From Dysgonamonadaceae bacterium (GTDB taxonomy: Bacteria; Bacteroidota; Bacteroidia; Bacteroidales; Azobacteroidaceae): 8,226 nucleotides of DNA. How positions within the stretch are numbered: the stretch's first letter is position 1; the number at the start of each line of letters is the position of its first letter. Where the stretch lies: assembly GCA_031255425.1 (NCBI GenBank), contig JAIRSN010000129.1, positions 1-8,226 of the forward strand, read 5' to 3'. Position numbers and translations under genes: made by a program. This document shows, in pieces, positions 1 through 6,570 of this stretch. The notes beneath the pieces are model-generated. The model had not been told where the DNA came from. It made no database searches and saw only the letters and a list, made by a program, of their open reading frames with translations.

Positions 1-217
1 AAAACCTCCCGGAGTACGCATTTACGATTTCCGGTGACCCGGAAAACCTCCCGGAGTACTCATTTACGATTTCCGGATACCCGGAAAACGTTTCGGAGTA
101 CTCATTTACGATTTCCGGGTACCCGGAAAACGTCCCGGCGTTAACATTCACGATTTCCGGGTGACCCGGAAAACGCCCCGTAGATTCCATATACGCTTTC
201 CGGGATACCCAGAAAGC
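1..217. repeat. Five tandem 42-43 bp palindrome-bearing repeats
   Basis: Five head-to-tail units lie at 1-42, 43-84, 85-126, 127-169 and 170-212, and the array may continue beyond the left edge. Units 1 to 3 differ from the next by only 3-4 bases; units 4 and 5 are progressively diverged. Each unit ends in an inverted repeat that spans the junction with the next one, TTTCCGG..CCGGAAA. At 112-129 this is a perfect 18-bp palindrome. In the last unit the primary sequence has changed but a stem is kept and extended (GCTTTC at 195-200 with GAAAGC at 212-217), which suggests the fold matters. No open reading frame explains the array. The role is unknown: it could be a transcript-end structure of an upstream gene, a protein-binding array or a mobile palindromic element. 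Confidence 0.9.
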
Positions 218-249
218 CATTTTAGATAAAAAAAGAAGTAAATAGATTA

Positions 250-324
250 TTAACAATTGGCATTTAACAATTCAATTAACAATTAACAGTTAACAATTGG
301 CATTTAACAATTCAATAAACAATT
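250..324. repeat. AT-rich AACAATT repeat cluster with 27-bp direct repeat
   Basis: A 27-bp sequence at 250-276 recurs exactly at 290-316, 40 bases apart. Within and around it the heptamer AACAATT occurs six times, starting at 252, 266, 278, 292, 306 and 318, so the spacing is 12 or 14 bases. The tract directly follows the palindromic array. It resembles either a low-complexity expansion or a set of closely spaced binding sites; the sequence does not decide between these. Confidence 0.85.
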
Positions 325-345
325 CAATATATTTTTGAGGAAGCA

Positions 346-430
346 GTTCCCCTATGCGTAGCCGATACACCGTACCATTTAAAATATAAAAGACACTGTG
401 TGTCCGTGTCCGCTTTTATATTTTGGGAAC
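346..430. other. Strong stem-loop region of unknown role
   Basis: AAAATATAAAAG at 381-392 is exactly complementary in inverted orientation to 413-424, giving a 12-bp stem around a 20-base loop. An outer GTTCCC at 346-351 pairs with GGGAAC at 425-430, and inside the loop ACAC (393-396) can pair with GTGT (406-409). No T-run follows on either side, so it is not a standard intrinsic terminator. It could be a small structured RNA, a regulatory structure or a leftover of an element. The stretch from 218 to 549 otherwise shows no credible gene. Confidence 0.55.
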
Positions 431-444
431 ATTTTCTACCTTTG
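414..444 (+). promoter_or_regulatory. Candidate promoter for rarA
   Basis: TACCTTTG at 437-444 fits the Bacteroides -7 consensus TAnnTTTG exactly. The expected -33 position, 19 bases upstream, holds TTTT (414-417) instead of TTTG, so the upstream element is imperfect. Transcription would start near 451, giving a leader of about 100 bases before rarA. The -33 part lies in the 3' arm of the 381-424 stem. Confidence 0.4.
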
Positions 445-482
445 TTTGCAAAATCAGACTTTATGACAATCATATCCGGGAG

Positions 483-503
483 ATTATCAACCGTTGAGAT
501 AAT
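483..503 (+). other. Hairpin in the rarA leader
   Basis: ATTA-TCAA (483-490) can pair with TTGA (494-497) and TAAT (500-503), with CCG as the loop and a two-base GA bulge. The simpler form pairs ATTATC with GATAAT. It sits about 46 bases before the rarA start and has no following T-run. It might shape the mRNA leader or be an operator; its function is not evident. Confidence 0.4.
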
Positions 504-549
504 ACAACCCAGGGACATACAGTCCATTCACAATTAAACAAAAAAACAG

Positions 550-1815
550 ATGGCAAACCGACCGTTAGCAGAACGAATGCGCCCGCAAACGCTGGAAGAC
601 TATGCAGGGCAGAAACAGCTTGTAGGCAAAAACAGCGTGCTGCGGAAAATGATCGATTCGGGACACGTCCCGTCCTTCATCCTCTGGGGACCTCCGGGTG
701 TAGGCAAAACCACATTGGCAAAGATCATATCCAGGCAGTTGGACATCCCCTTTTTCACCCTGAGCGCCGTCAATTCCGGCGTGAAAGACGTGCGGGAGAT
801 TATCGAGAAAGTCAAAAGCACGCAGTATTTCGACAGCATACGACCGATACTGTTTATCGACGAAATCCACCGGTTCAGCAAATCGCAGCAAGATTCGTTG
901 TTGGCAGCCGTCGAAAACGGAACCATCACCCTGATCGGCGCAACGACCGAAAACCCCTCCTTCGAAGTGATCCGCCCCTTGCTGTCCCGGTGCCAGGTCT
1001 ATGTCCTGAAAAGCCTGGACGCCGAAGATATGATCGCGCTGATGCATAAAGCCCTGGCGGAAGACACCGAATTGCGGAAAAAACAAGTGGAAGTAAAAGA
1101 AACAGCGGCGCTCCTGCGCTTTGCCGGCGGCGACGCCCGCAAACTCCTCAATATCCTGGAACTGGTGATTGAGGCAGACGACAACGATCAGGTCGTCATC
1201 ACCGACGCAACCGTGATCGACCGCCTTCAGGAAAACCCCGCCGCCTACGACAAAGACGGCGAAATCCATTTCGACATCATCTCCGCCTTTATCAAATCCA
1301 TCCGGGGCAGCGACCCCGACGGCGCAATCTACTGGCTGGCGCGGATGGTGGCGGGCGGCGAAGACCCCAAGTTCATCGCCCGGCGCTTAGTCATATCCGC
1401 CTCCGAAGACATCGGGTTGGCGAATCCCAACGCCCTCCTGCTGGCGAATGCCTGTTTCGACGTGATCCATAAAACAGGATGGCCGGAAGGACGGATCACC
1501 CTGGCGGAAACAACCATTTACCTTGCCACCAGCCCGAAGAGCAACTCCGCCTACGAAGCCATCGGCAACGCGCTGGAAGAAGTCGCCCGGTCGGGCAACC
1601 TGCCCGTCCCCCTGCATTTGCGGAACGCGCCGACCAAACTGATGAAGGAACTGAACTACGGGCAAGGGTATAAATACGCCCATGCGTACGAAGGAAATTT
1701 CGTCGAACAGGAGTTTCTGCCCGGCGAAATCAAGGGCAAAAAATTCTGGTTTGCCCAAAACAATCCGCAGGAATTGAAAATACGGGAATACATGGAAAAA
1801 CTTTGGAAGAAGTGA
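550..1815 (+). CDS. rarA: RarA/MgsA replication-associated AAA+ ATPase
   Basis: The 421-residue protein belongs to the RarA (MgsA, eukaryotic WRNIP1/Mgs1) branch of clamp-loader-like AAA+ ATPases. These act at stalled replication forks and interact with single-stranded DNA-binding protein in the cytoplasm. Visible features are an N-terminal PLAERMRPQTLEDYAGQ segment, Walker A GPPGVGKT at residues 47-54, Walker B ILFIDE at 100-105 followed by IHRF, sensor 1 GATTENP at 130-136, and an arginine-finger-like LLSRC near 144-148. The C-terminal part contains the family-typical ARRLVISASEDIGLANP and LRNAPTKLMKELNYGQGYKYAH segments. Length is normal for the family (E. coli RarA is slightly longer). 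The ATG at 550 places the conserved N-terminus correctly, after an A-rich stretch rather than a clear Shine-Dalgarno sequence. Composition is GC-balanced like serC and pgk. The call is secure; the precise fork function is inferred from homologues. Confidence 0.96.
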   Translation: MANRPLAERMRPQTLEDYAGQKQLVGKNSVLRKMIDSGHVPSFILWGPPGVGKTTLAKIISRQLDIPFFTLSAVNSGVKDVREIIEKVKSTQYFDSIRPILFIDEIHRFSKSQQDSLLAAVENGTITLIGATTENPSFEVIRPLLSRCQVYVLKSLDAEDMIALMHKALAEDTELRKKQVEVKETAALLRFAGGDARKLLNILELVIEADDNDQVVITDATVIDRLQENPAAYDKDGEIHFDIISAFIKSIRGSDPDGAIYWLARMVAGGEDPKFIARRLVISASEDIGLANPNALLLANACFDVIHKTGWPEGRITLAETTIYLATSPKSNSAYEAIGNALEEVARSGNLPVPLHLRNAPTKLMKELNYGQGYKYAHAYEGNFVEQEFLPGEIKGKKFWFAQNNPQELKIREYMEKLWKK

Positions 1816-1833
1816 AAAAAAACAGTAACTTCG
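1802..1833 (+). promoter_or_regulatory. Candidate promoter for serC
   Basis: TTTG at 1802-1805, in the last codons of rarA, is followed after 20 bases by TAACTTCG at 1826-1833, which matches TAnnTTTG at 7 of 8 positions. Transcription would begin near 1840, some 39 bases before serC. A small CTCTC/GAGAG inverted repeat (1836-1840 with 1847-1851) lies at the predicted start. No convincing rarA terminator is visible, so read-through is also possible. Confidence 0.4.
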
Positions 1834-1878
1834 CCCTCTCAATTACGAGAGTCTTAATTCAATAATAATATCAGAAAT

Positions 1879-2949
1879 ATGAAAAAGTACAATTTTAATG
1901 CAGGTCCATCTGTTTTACCAAACGAAACCGTAAAAAACACCATTCAAGCAATCGAAAACTTTGCCGGAACCGGTCTGGGGCTAATGGAAGTCAGCCATCG
2001 TTCCAAAGAATTTCAAGCAGTAGTAGACGAAGCCGTCGTTTTGTTCAAAGAGTTACTGAATATTCCGGAGGGGTATTCGGTTTTATTTTTAGGCGGAGGC
2101 GCTTCCCTTCAGTTTTGCATGATTCCTTACAACCTTTTAGAAAAAAAGGCGGCCTACCTGAATACCGGAACCTGGGCAAACAAAGCCTTGAAAGAAGCCG
2201 GGCTGTTCGGCGAAGCCGTCGAAGTCGCTTCATCGAAAGAAGCCAATTACAGCTATATCCCCAAGAAGTACACCGTTCCTGCGGACGCGGATTATTTCCA
2301 TATAACGACCAACAACACCATTTTCGGAACCGAAATCCACACCGACATCGATTCGCCCGTTCCATTGGTGGCAGACATGTCGTCCGATATATTTTCCCGC
2401 CCCGTTGACGTATCCAAATACGGCGTTATCTACGGCGGCGCACAGAAAAACCTTGCCCCCGCCGGCGTAACCTTTGTGATAGTGAAAGACGAGCTGCTGG
2501 GAAAAGTCAACCGCCCGATACCGACAATGCTGGACTACCGGACGCATATCAAAGACGGCTCGATGTTCAACACGCCGCCCGTAGTTCCCGTGTACGCCGC
2601 TTTGCAAACCTTGAAATGGCTGAAAGCCCTGGGCGGAGTAAAAGAAATGTACAAGCGGAACAAAGAAAAAGCGGACCTCCTGTATGCGGAAATCGACCGC
2701 AACAAACTGTTCAAAGGAACCGCCGCCGTAGAAGACCGGTCCCTGATGAATATCTGTTTCGTCATGAACGACGAATACAAAGGGCTGGAAGACGATTTCT
2801 ACAAATTGGCAACCGCAAAAGGCATGGTCGGAATCAAAGGACACCGTTCCGTCGGCGGATTCCGGGCGTCAACCTACAATGCCCTGCCCAAGGAAGCCGT
2901 CGAAGCCCTCGTCGCGTGTATGCAAGCATTTGAATCGCAACACAAATAA
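1879..2949 (+). CDS. serC: Phosphoserine aminotransferase SerC
   Basis: SerC is a cytoplasmic PLP-dependent class V aminotransferase. It converts 3-phosphohydroxypyruvate and glutamate to O-phosphoserine and 2-oxoglutarate, the second step of serine synthesis; homologues also act on 3-hydroxy-4-phosphohydroxythreonine-type substrates for pyridoxal phosphate. The 356-residue length is typical. It begins with the family signature [11 protein letters not shown], followed by [14 protein letters not shown] and the PLP phosphate-binding LGGGASLQF. The PLP Schiff-base lysine is K190 in [14 protein letters not shown], and the C-terminal [18 protein letters not shown] is the usual substrate-binding segment. 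The start at 1879 gives the standard N-terminus. It lies 63 bases after rarA and about 100 before pgk. In many Bacteroidales genomes serC sits beside serA; here the next gene is pgk, which makes the pathway's precursor. Confidence 0.97.
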   Translation: MKKYNFNAGPSVLPNETVKNTIQAIENFAGTGLGLMEVSHRSKEFQAVVDEAVVLFKELLNIPEGYSVLFLGGGASLQFCMIPYNLLEKKAAYLNTGTWANKALKEAGLFGEAVEVASSKEANYSYIPKKYTVPADADYFHITTNNTIFGTEIHTDIDSPVPLVADMSSDIFSRPVDVSKYGVIYGGAQKNLAPAGVTFVIVKDELLGKVNRPIPTMLDYRTHIKDGSMFNTPPVVPVYAALQTLKWLKALGGVKEMYKRNKEKADLLYAEIDRNKLFKGTAAVEDRSLMNICFVMNDEYKGLEDDFYKLATAKGMVGIKGHRSVGGFRASTYNALPKEAVEALVACMQAFESQHK

Positions 2950-3000
2950 GCGCCGGAGAAAGACAGACAAGAGATTAATTTAATACAATATTTTATCCGA

Positions 3001-3034
3001 ACGCCGGATGCCGGGTCTGCCGCGCATCCGGCGT
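3001..3034 (+). promoter_or_regulatory. Strong GC-rich hairpin in pgk leader
   Basis: ACGCCGGATGC (3001-3011) and GCATCCGGCGT (3024-3034) form a perfect 11-bp stem, with a further possible CGG/CCG pairing inside the 12-base loop. It ends 15 bases before the pgk ATG at 3050. No T-run follows, so it is unlikely to be a simple terminator. It could protect the pgk mRNA 5' end, mark the serC transcript end or be a regulatory site. CGCCGGA at 2951-2957, just after the serC stop, could compete for the 3' arm. Confidence 0.7.
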
Positions 3035-3049
3035 CTAAACGAAACAAGT

Positions 3050-4312
3050 ATGCAAACAATAGACAAATTCAGTTTCAAGGGACAAAAAGCATTTGTCCGC
3101 GTAGATTTCAATGTGCCATTAGACGAAAAGTTCAACATCACGGACGATACCCGTATCCGTGCCGCCATTCCCACTTTGAAGAAGATTCTGGGCGACGGCG
3201 GCAGCGTCATTATCGGTTCGCATTTAGGCAGGCCGAAAGGAGTGGATTCCAAGTATTCGTTGCAACATATTTTGCCCCGCGTTTCCGAATTGTTGGGCGT
3301 AAAGGTCGACTTTGCCGGCGATTGCCTGGGGGAATCCGCCCTTAGAAAATCGGCAGCATTGCAGCCGGGACAGGCGCTGTTGTTGGAAAACCTCCGGTTT
3401 TACGCAGCCGAAGAAGGAAAGCCGCGCGGCTTGTCCGACGATGCGAGCGACGAAGCAAAAGCGGTTGCCAAAAAAGCCGAGAAAGCCAATCAGAAAGAAA
3501 TGGCGAAACAGTTGGCGTCCTATGCCACGGTTTATGTAAACGACGCCTTCGGCACGGCTCACCGGGCGCACGCCTCAACCGCTATTATAGCCGATAACTT
3601 TGACGCCGGTCACAAACTGTTCGGATACTTGATGCAGAATGAAATAGATGCAGTCGAAAAAGTATTGAAAGACACGGCACGTCCCTTCACCGCTATCATG
3701 GGCGGATCAAAAGTATCCTCCAAGATAGAAATCATTGAGAACCTGTTGACGAAAGTAGACAATCTGATTATTGCCGGCGGCATGACCTATACCTTTACCA
3801 AAGCCCTGGGCGGAAAGATCGGCAATTCCATCGTGGAAGACGACAAATTAGACTTGGCGCTGTCATTGCTTCAAAAAGCGAAAGCCAACGGCGTCCACTT
3901 AGTCTTAGCCGTAGACGCCAAAATTGCAGACCGTTTCAGCAACGACGCCAACACAAAGTTTGTTCCGGTAGACGAAATCCCCGACGGATGGGAAGGTTTG
4001 GACATCGGTCCTCAAACGGAGAAATTGTTTGCCGAAATAATCGAAAAGTCCAAGACCGTTCTCTGGAACGGACCCACCGGAGTCTTCGAGTTTGAGAACT
4101 TCACAGACGGCTCCCGGTCGGTCGGAAACGCGATAGTCAAAGCAACTCAAAAAGGCGCCTTCTCGCTTGTCGGCGGCGGCGATTCCGTTGCCTGTGTCAA
4201 TAAGTTCGGCATCGCGGAACAGATGAGCTACGTATCTACCGGCGGCGGCGCATTGCTGGAGTTTATCGAAGGAAAAGAATTGCCCGGCATCAAAGCCATC
4301 CGAGGCTACTGA
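3050..4312 (+). CDS. pgk: Phosphoglycerate kinase
   Basis: Pgk is the cytoplasmic glycolytic enzyme that interconverts 1,3-bisphosphoglycerate plus ADP with 3-phosphoglycerate plus ATP. From the ATG at 3050 the protein has 420 residues, a usual Bacteroidales length. The N-terminal substrate-binding domain shows [10 protein letters not shown] (16-25), the basic SHLGRPKG loop (57-64), [18 protein letters not shown] and [16 protein letters not shown]. The hinge is followed by [17 protein letters not shown], and the C-terminal nucleotide domain has [13 protein letters not shown] and the glycine-rich [14 protein letters not shown]. The frame stays open upstream to an ATG at 3008, but those 14 codons lie in the hairpin and look nothing like the family, so 3050 is chosen. 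The methyltransferase gene follows after 13 bases, suggesting co-transcription. 3-Phosphoglycerate is also the entry point to serine synthesis, which links this gene to serC. Confidence 0.97.
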   Translation: MQTIDKFSFKGQKAFVRVDFNVPLDEKFNITDDTRIRAAIPTLKKILGDGGSVIIGSHLGRPKGVDSKYSLQHILPRVSELLGVKVDFAGDCLGESALRKSAALQPGQALLLENLRFYAAEEGKPRGLSDDASDEAKAVAKKAEKANQKEMAKQLASYATVYVNDAFGTAHRAHASTAIIADNFDAGHKLFGYLMQNEIDAVEKVLKDTARPFTAIMGGSKVSSKIEIIENLLTKVDNLIIAGGMTYTFTKALGGKIGNSIVEDDKLDLALSLLQKAKANGVHLVLAVDAKIADRFSNDANTKFVPVDEIPDGWEGLDIGPQTEKLFAEIIEKSKTVLWNGPTGVFEFENFTDGSRSVGNAIVKATQKGAFSLVGGGDSVACVNKFGIAEQMSYVSTGGGALLEFIEGKELPGIKAIRGY

Positions 4313-4325
4313 TTGTCCGGGGACG

Positions 4326-5654
4326 ATGAAATTACCTGCGGCATTTGTTTCTCAAACCCAAGCGCTTTTAGGGAAAGAGTGGCAGGCTTTTGAAAAAGCG
4401 CTGCAAGCCCAATGTCCGGTAAGTATCCGGCTGAATCCTTACAAATCTTCCGAAGACGTATTAACCCCTTTCAAGCCCGTGGAAATGATTCCATGGGCTT
4501 CGAATGCATATTATCTTCCGTTCAGGCCCTCTTTTACGCACGATCCGCTTTTTCACGCCGGCTGTTACTATGTCCAGGAGGCTTCTTCCATGTTTCTGGA
4601 GCAGATGGTCGGGAAACACATTACCCAGCCGGTGAAAGTACTGGACTTATGTGCCGCCCCGGGAGGGAAGGCGACGCAATTAGCCTCGGTTTTACCGGAA
4701 GGCAGCTTATTAGTAGCGAACGAAGTGGTCCGTTCGCGCGCCGGCATACTGACCGAAAACATCGTAAAGTGGGGAACATCCCATACGCTTGTTACCAATA
4801 ACGACCCCTCCGCCGTCGGAAAGTGCAACGCCTTTTTTGATGTGATTGTCGCCGACGTTCCGTGTTCGGGCGAAGGGATGTTCCGGAAAGACGCCGGGGC
4901 TATCGCGGAATGGTCGGTTCATACCGTCCGGCTCTGTGCGGAAAGGCAGAAACGGATCCTGGCAGACGTCTGGCAGGCATTGAAACCGGGCGGCTTACTG
5001 ATTTACAGCACCTGCACCTACAATCGGAGCGAAAATGAAGACATTCTCTCGTGGATTTGCAACGAATTGAAAGCCGGTAGAGTAGGGGAGCCGCATCGCT
5101 TTCTGCCGCATCAGACGAAAGGCGAAGGCTTTTTTATTGCCGCCCTAAGGAAAGACGAAAGCGGCAAAACCGATGAAAACAACAGGAGAAACGATAAGAA
5201 AACAAAGAAGAGTTCCTTTCCGCAGGAGGTGAAAAGCTGGCTCACCGGCGGGGACGATTTCTGTATCTTCCCGGAGAATAACCTGCTCAAAGCGCTTCCG
5301 TCCATTCATTCGGAAGATTATCTATTCTTAAAAAGCCGGTTGAAGATCCTTTCGGCAGGGACGTTTCTGGCGGAAATAAAAGGAAAAGAACTCATACCCG
5401 CTCATGCGTTGGCGATGAGCGCATCGCTGGACCCGGCAGCATTCCCGCGATGGGAGCTGGACAAAGAAACCGCCTTGAAATACCTTCGGAGAGAAGCCCT
5501 GCAAACAAATACTTGCGACCTGCCGAAAGGATACCTCTTAGTGACCCGGCACAATCACCCCTTAGGATTTGTGAAAAATATCGGCGTACGGGCCAATAAC
5601 CTTTACCCGCAGGAGTGGCGTATCAGAACTTCCGGCGTCAAAGCCATCCGTTAA
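4326..5654 (+). CDS. rsmF: RsmF-type rRNA (cytosine-C5)-methyltransferase
   Basis: This 442-residue protein belongs to the NOL1/NOP2/Sun (RsmB/RsmF) family of SAM-dependent RNA m5C methyltransferases. The N-terminal region (about 1-100) carries the family SIRLNPYK segment. The Rossmann domain shows SAM-binding LDLCAAPGGK (motif I, D107-K115), DVPCSGEGMF with C180 (motif IV, product release) and STCTY with the nucleophile C230 (motif VI). The C-terminal part (about 340-440) ends in HPLGFVKNIGVRANNLYPQEWRIR, matching the PUA-like RNA-binding domain of RsmF. A lysine/asparagine-rich linker near 275-295 separates the domains. E. coli RsmF methylates 16S rRNA C1407; assigning the same target here is inference, and other Sun-family rRNA targets are possible. 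The last codons (GVKAIR) match the end of pgk at DNA level, which is odd. Confidence 0.88.
   Translation: MKLPAAFVSQTQALLGKEWQAFEKALQAQCPVSIRLNPYKSSEDVLTPFKPVEMIPWASNAYYLPFRPSFTHDPLFHAGCYYVQEASSMFLEQMVGKHITQPVKVLDLCAAPGGKATQLASVLPEGSLLVANEVVRSRAGILTENIVKWGTSHTLVTNNDPSAVGKCNAFFDVIVADVPCSGEGMFRKDAGAIAEWSVHTVRLCAERQKRILADVWQALKPGGLLIYSTCTYNRSENEDILSWICNELKAGRVGEPHRFLPHQTKGEGFFIAALRKDESGKTDENNRRNDKKTKKSSFPQEVKSWLTGGDDFCIFPENNLLKALPSIHSEDYLFLKSRLKILSAGTFLAEIKGKELIPAHALAMSASLDPAAFPRWELDKETALKYLRREALQTNTCDLPKGYLLVTRHNHPLGFVKNIGVRANNLYPQEWRIRTSGVKAIR
5632..5650 (+). repeat. 19-bp near-copy of the pgk 3' end
   Basis: Bases 5632-5650, the last coding bases of the methyltransferase gene, match 4284-4302 near the end of pgk at 18 of 19 positions, in the same reading frame (G-I/V-K-A-I-R). 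This may be a short gene-end duplication or recombination trace, or convergence through codon preference. Confidence 0.6.
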
Positions 5655-5655
5655 A

Positions 5656-5675
5656 GTCAAAAAATGACAATTTTT
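5656..5675 (+). terminator. Weak hairpin plus T-tract after rsmF
   Basis: GTCA (5656-5659) and TGAC (5665-5668) flank an A5 loop and are followed by AATTTTT. The stem is only four pairs, so termination would be inefficient. It lies directly between the rsmF stop and the next promoter, where a transcript end is expected. Confidence 0.3.
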
Positions 5676-5676
5676 A

Positions 5677-5707
5677 TTTGTTCGTTATAAAAATTTCTCT
5701 AATTTTG
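5677..5707 (+). promoter_or_regulatory. Bacteroides-type promoter of the polysaccharide locus
   Basis: TTTG at 5677-5680 is separated by 19 bases from TAATTTTG at 5700-5707. Both match the Bacteroides -33/-7 consensus (TTTG, TAnnTTTG) exactly, at the expected spacing. Transcription would begin near 5714, leaving a leader of about 330 bases before the upxY-like gene. Long leaders are usual in UpxY-controlled loci. No long inverted repeats flank it, so there is no good evidence that it is an invertible promoter. Confidence 0.7.
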
Positions 5708-5749
5708 CATCGGATTAAAAATGACTGTCTGTATTCATGTCTATTTCTC

Positions 5750-5765
5750 AAAAAAATATTTTTTT
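5750..5765. other. A7-TA-T7 perfect palindrome
   Basis: Seven A, then TA, then seven T form a perfect 16-bp palindrome about 36 bases after the predicted transcription start. As RNA it would be a weak A-U hairpin ending in a U-run; as DNA it is a bent or protein-binding A/T tract. Homopolymers of this length may also slip. Confidence 0.5.
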
Positions 5766-5811
5766 CGTTTCTACTTTTAACGTTCGGAATTTGGATGTTA
5801 ACGGAATTATG

Positions 5812-5849
<38 letters not shown>

Positions 5850-5876
5850 TCAGGAGGATCCTACCTATTTAAACCG

Positions 5877-5892
5877 CGCGCGTACATGCGCG
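5877..5892 (+). other. CGCGC/GCGCG hairpin in the leader
   Basis: CGCGC (5877-5881) pairs with GCGCG (5888-5892) around the six-base loop GTACAT. It is a GC-only stem in an otherwise AT-rich leader, between the microsatellite and the terminator. No T-run follows, so it may act as a pause, a binding site or an alternative-structure partner. Confidence 0.5.
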
Positions 5893-5971
5893 TATTATAA
5901 TACATTATCTTTTAAAAAGCAAGGGAAGCTATCTATAAATTTAGATGGTTTTTGTTCCTTTAAAAGGACTG

Positions 5972-6017
5972 AACTCAACTGAGTTTTCTGTTTAAGAAAA
6001 TTGGGTTGAGTTTTTTT
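5972..6017 (+). terminator. Intrinsic terminator in the upxY leader
   Basis: AACTCAAC (5972-5979) pairs perfectly with GTTGAGTT (6005-6012). A second stem, TTTTCT (5984-5989) with AGAAAA (5995-6000), lies inside, with the loop GTTTA and a partly paired internal bulge. T7 follows at 6011-6017. This is a classical rho-independent terminator form, 27 bases before the upxY-like start and about 260 bases after the predicted transcription start. It would stop most transcripts unless they are antiterminated, and is a likely point of action for a UpxY-type factor. Confidence 0.75.
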
Positions 6018-6043
6018 ATTACCAGTGGCTTTCCAATAAGGTC

Positions 6044-6538
6044 ATGAAGCAAAGCATTGTCTCTTGGTACGTGGCACGTGTCAAGTACCGGACGGAGAAA
6101 AAAATCAAGAAATTTTTAGAACAGAAAGGAATAGAGCATTACATTCCTTTACAGGAAGACAAGCCGTTGATTCCGTGCGTGGTTTTTATCCGCACGGAAC
6201 AACAGCAAGCCTTGTCATTGCCGGTTGAGTCGGATTACACAATATCGTATATCTACGAAACGGACACCAAGAAGTTTCAGGTCATATCCGACAAACAGAT
6301 GCAGGATTTCATGTTTTTGCAGGATTTTTCGGACAAGACATTTATTCTGCCCGATCCGGAAAACCTGAAAGGCGGAGAACGAGTGCGGGTAATCGCCGGG
6401 GAATTTGCCGGCATCGAAGGCGAGCTCTACCGGATACGGGGTCACAAGCGAGTGGTGGTGCGGCTGGGTAATTTTGGCGCGGTGGCATTAGAGGAATATG
6501 TGGCGAAGGAGAATCTGGAAAAATATGAATTGAAATGA
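6044..6538 (+). CDS. upxY: UpxY-like transcription antiterminator (NusG paralogue)
   Basis: The 164-residue cytoplasmic protein has the two-domain layout of specialised NusG paralogues. The N-terminal NGN-like domain begins SWYVARVKYRTEKKIKKFLEQKGIEHYIP (residues 7-35), with the W/Y pair typical of the family. The C-terminal KOW-type domain runs from about residue 108 to 141 (KGGERVRVIAGEFAGIEGELYRI). In Bacteroides, UpxY proteins are encoded first in capsular polysaccharide operons. They bind RNA polymerase in the leader of their own operon and prevent early termination. The position here fits: a long leader with an intrinsic terminator upstream, a flippase and a glycosyltransferase downstream. 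Bacteroides loci usually have upxZ next, but no upxZ-like gene is seen. The stop codon overlaps an ATG (ATGA at 6535-6538). The start is chosen at 6044 because the conserved tryptophan follows at the expected distance. It could also be described as a general LoaP/RfaH-like factor. Confidence 0.9.
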   Translation: MKQSIVSWYVARVKYRTEKKIKKFLEQKGIEHYIPLQEDKPLIPCVVFIRTEQQQALSLPVESDYTISYIYETDTKKFQVISDKQMQDFMFLQDFSDKTFILPDPENLKGGERVRVIAGEFAGIEGELYRIRGHKRVVVRLGNFGAVALEEYVAKENLEKYELK

Positions 6539-6570
6539 ATTATACTTGGAAAGCAATAATAAACGCATAG
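6535..6570 (+). other. Eleven-codon mini-ORF between upxY and the flippase
   Basis: The ATG at 6535 overlaps the upxY TGA as ATGA, the arrangement normally seen for a coupled downstream start, but this frame stops at 6568-6570 after 11 codons. The flippase is in another frame. It is either a remnant of a frameshifted flippase start, a coupling peptide that delivers ribosomes to the TTG, or chance. Confidence 0.3.

Noticed and set aside
1..217. CRISPR array
   Set aside because: The units are contiguous and alike along their whole length, without unique spacers, and no cas gene is present.
324..527. 67-codon minus-strand open frame upstream of rarA
   Set aside because: It crosses the stem-loop region, has no recognisable features or start context, and its composition looks non-coding.
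565..1269. Long open frame on the minus strand within rarA (234 codons)
   Set aside because: It lies wholly antisense to a well-conserved gene, its product resembles no family, and such frames are common opposite codon-biased genes.
2230..2844. Minus-strand open frame of 204 codons within serC
   Set aside because: Antisense shadow of a clear gene; no motif and no promoter or start context.
3386..3400. GGAAAACCTCCGG inside pgk resembling the left-end repeat unit
   Set aside because: It encodes the conserved ENLRF segment of Pgk, so the likeness is explained by coding sequence.
5647..5805. Inverted repeat TCCGTTAA (5647-5654) and TTAACGGA (5798-5805) around the upxY promoter, as for an invertible promoter
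   Set aside because: Only eight bases match, one arm overlaps the rsmF stop, and known invertible capsule promoters have longer inverted repeats. Chance is likely, though read-pair orientation could test it.
5852..5857. AGGAGG as a ribosome binding site after the AG tract
   Set aside because: No ATG follows at a suitable distance; the nearest, at 5886, is about 30 bases away and lies in the CGCGC hairpin loop.
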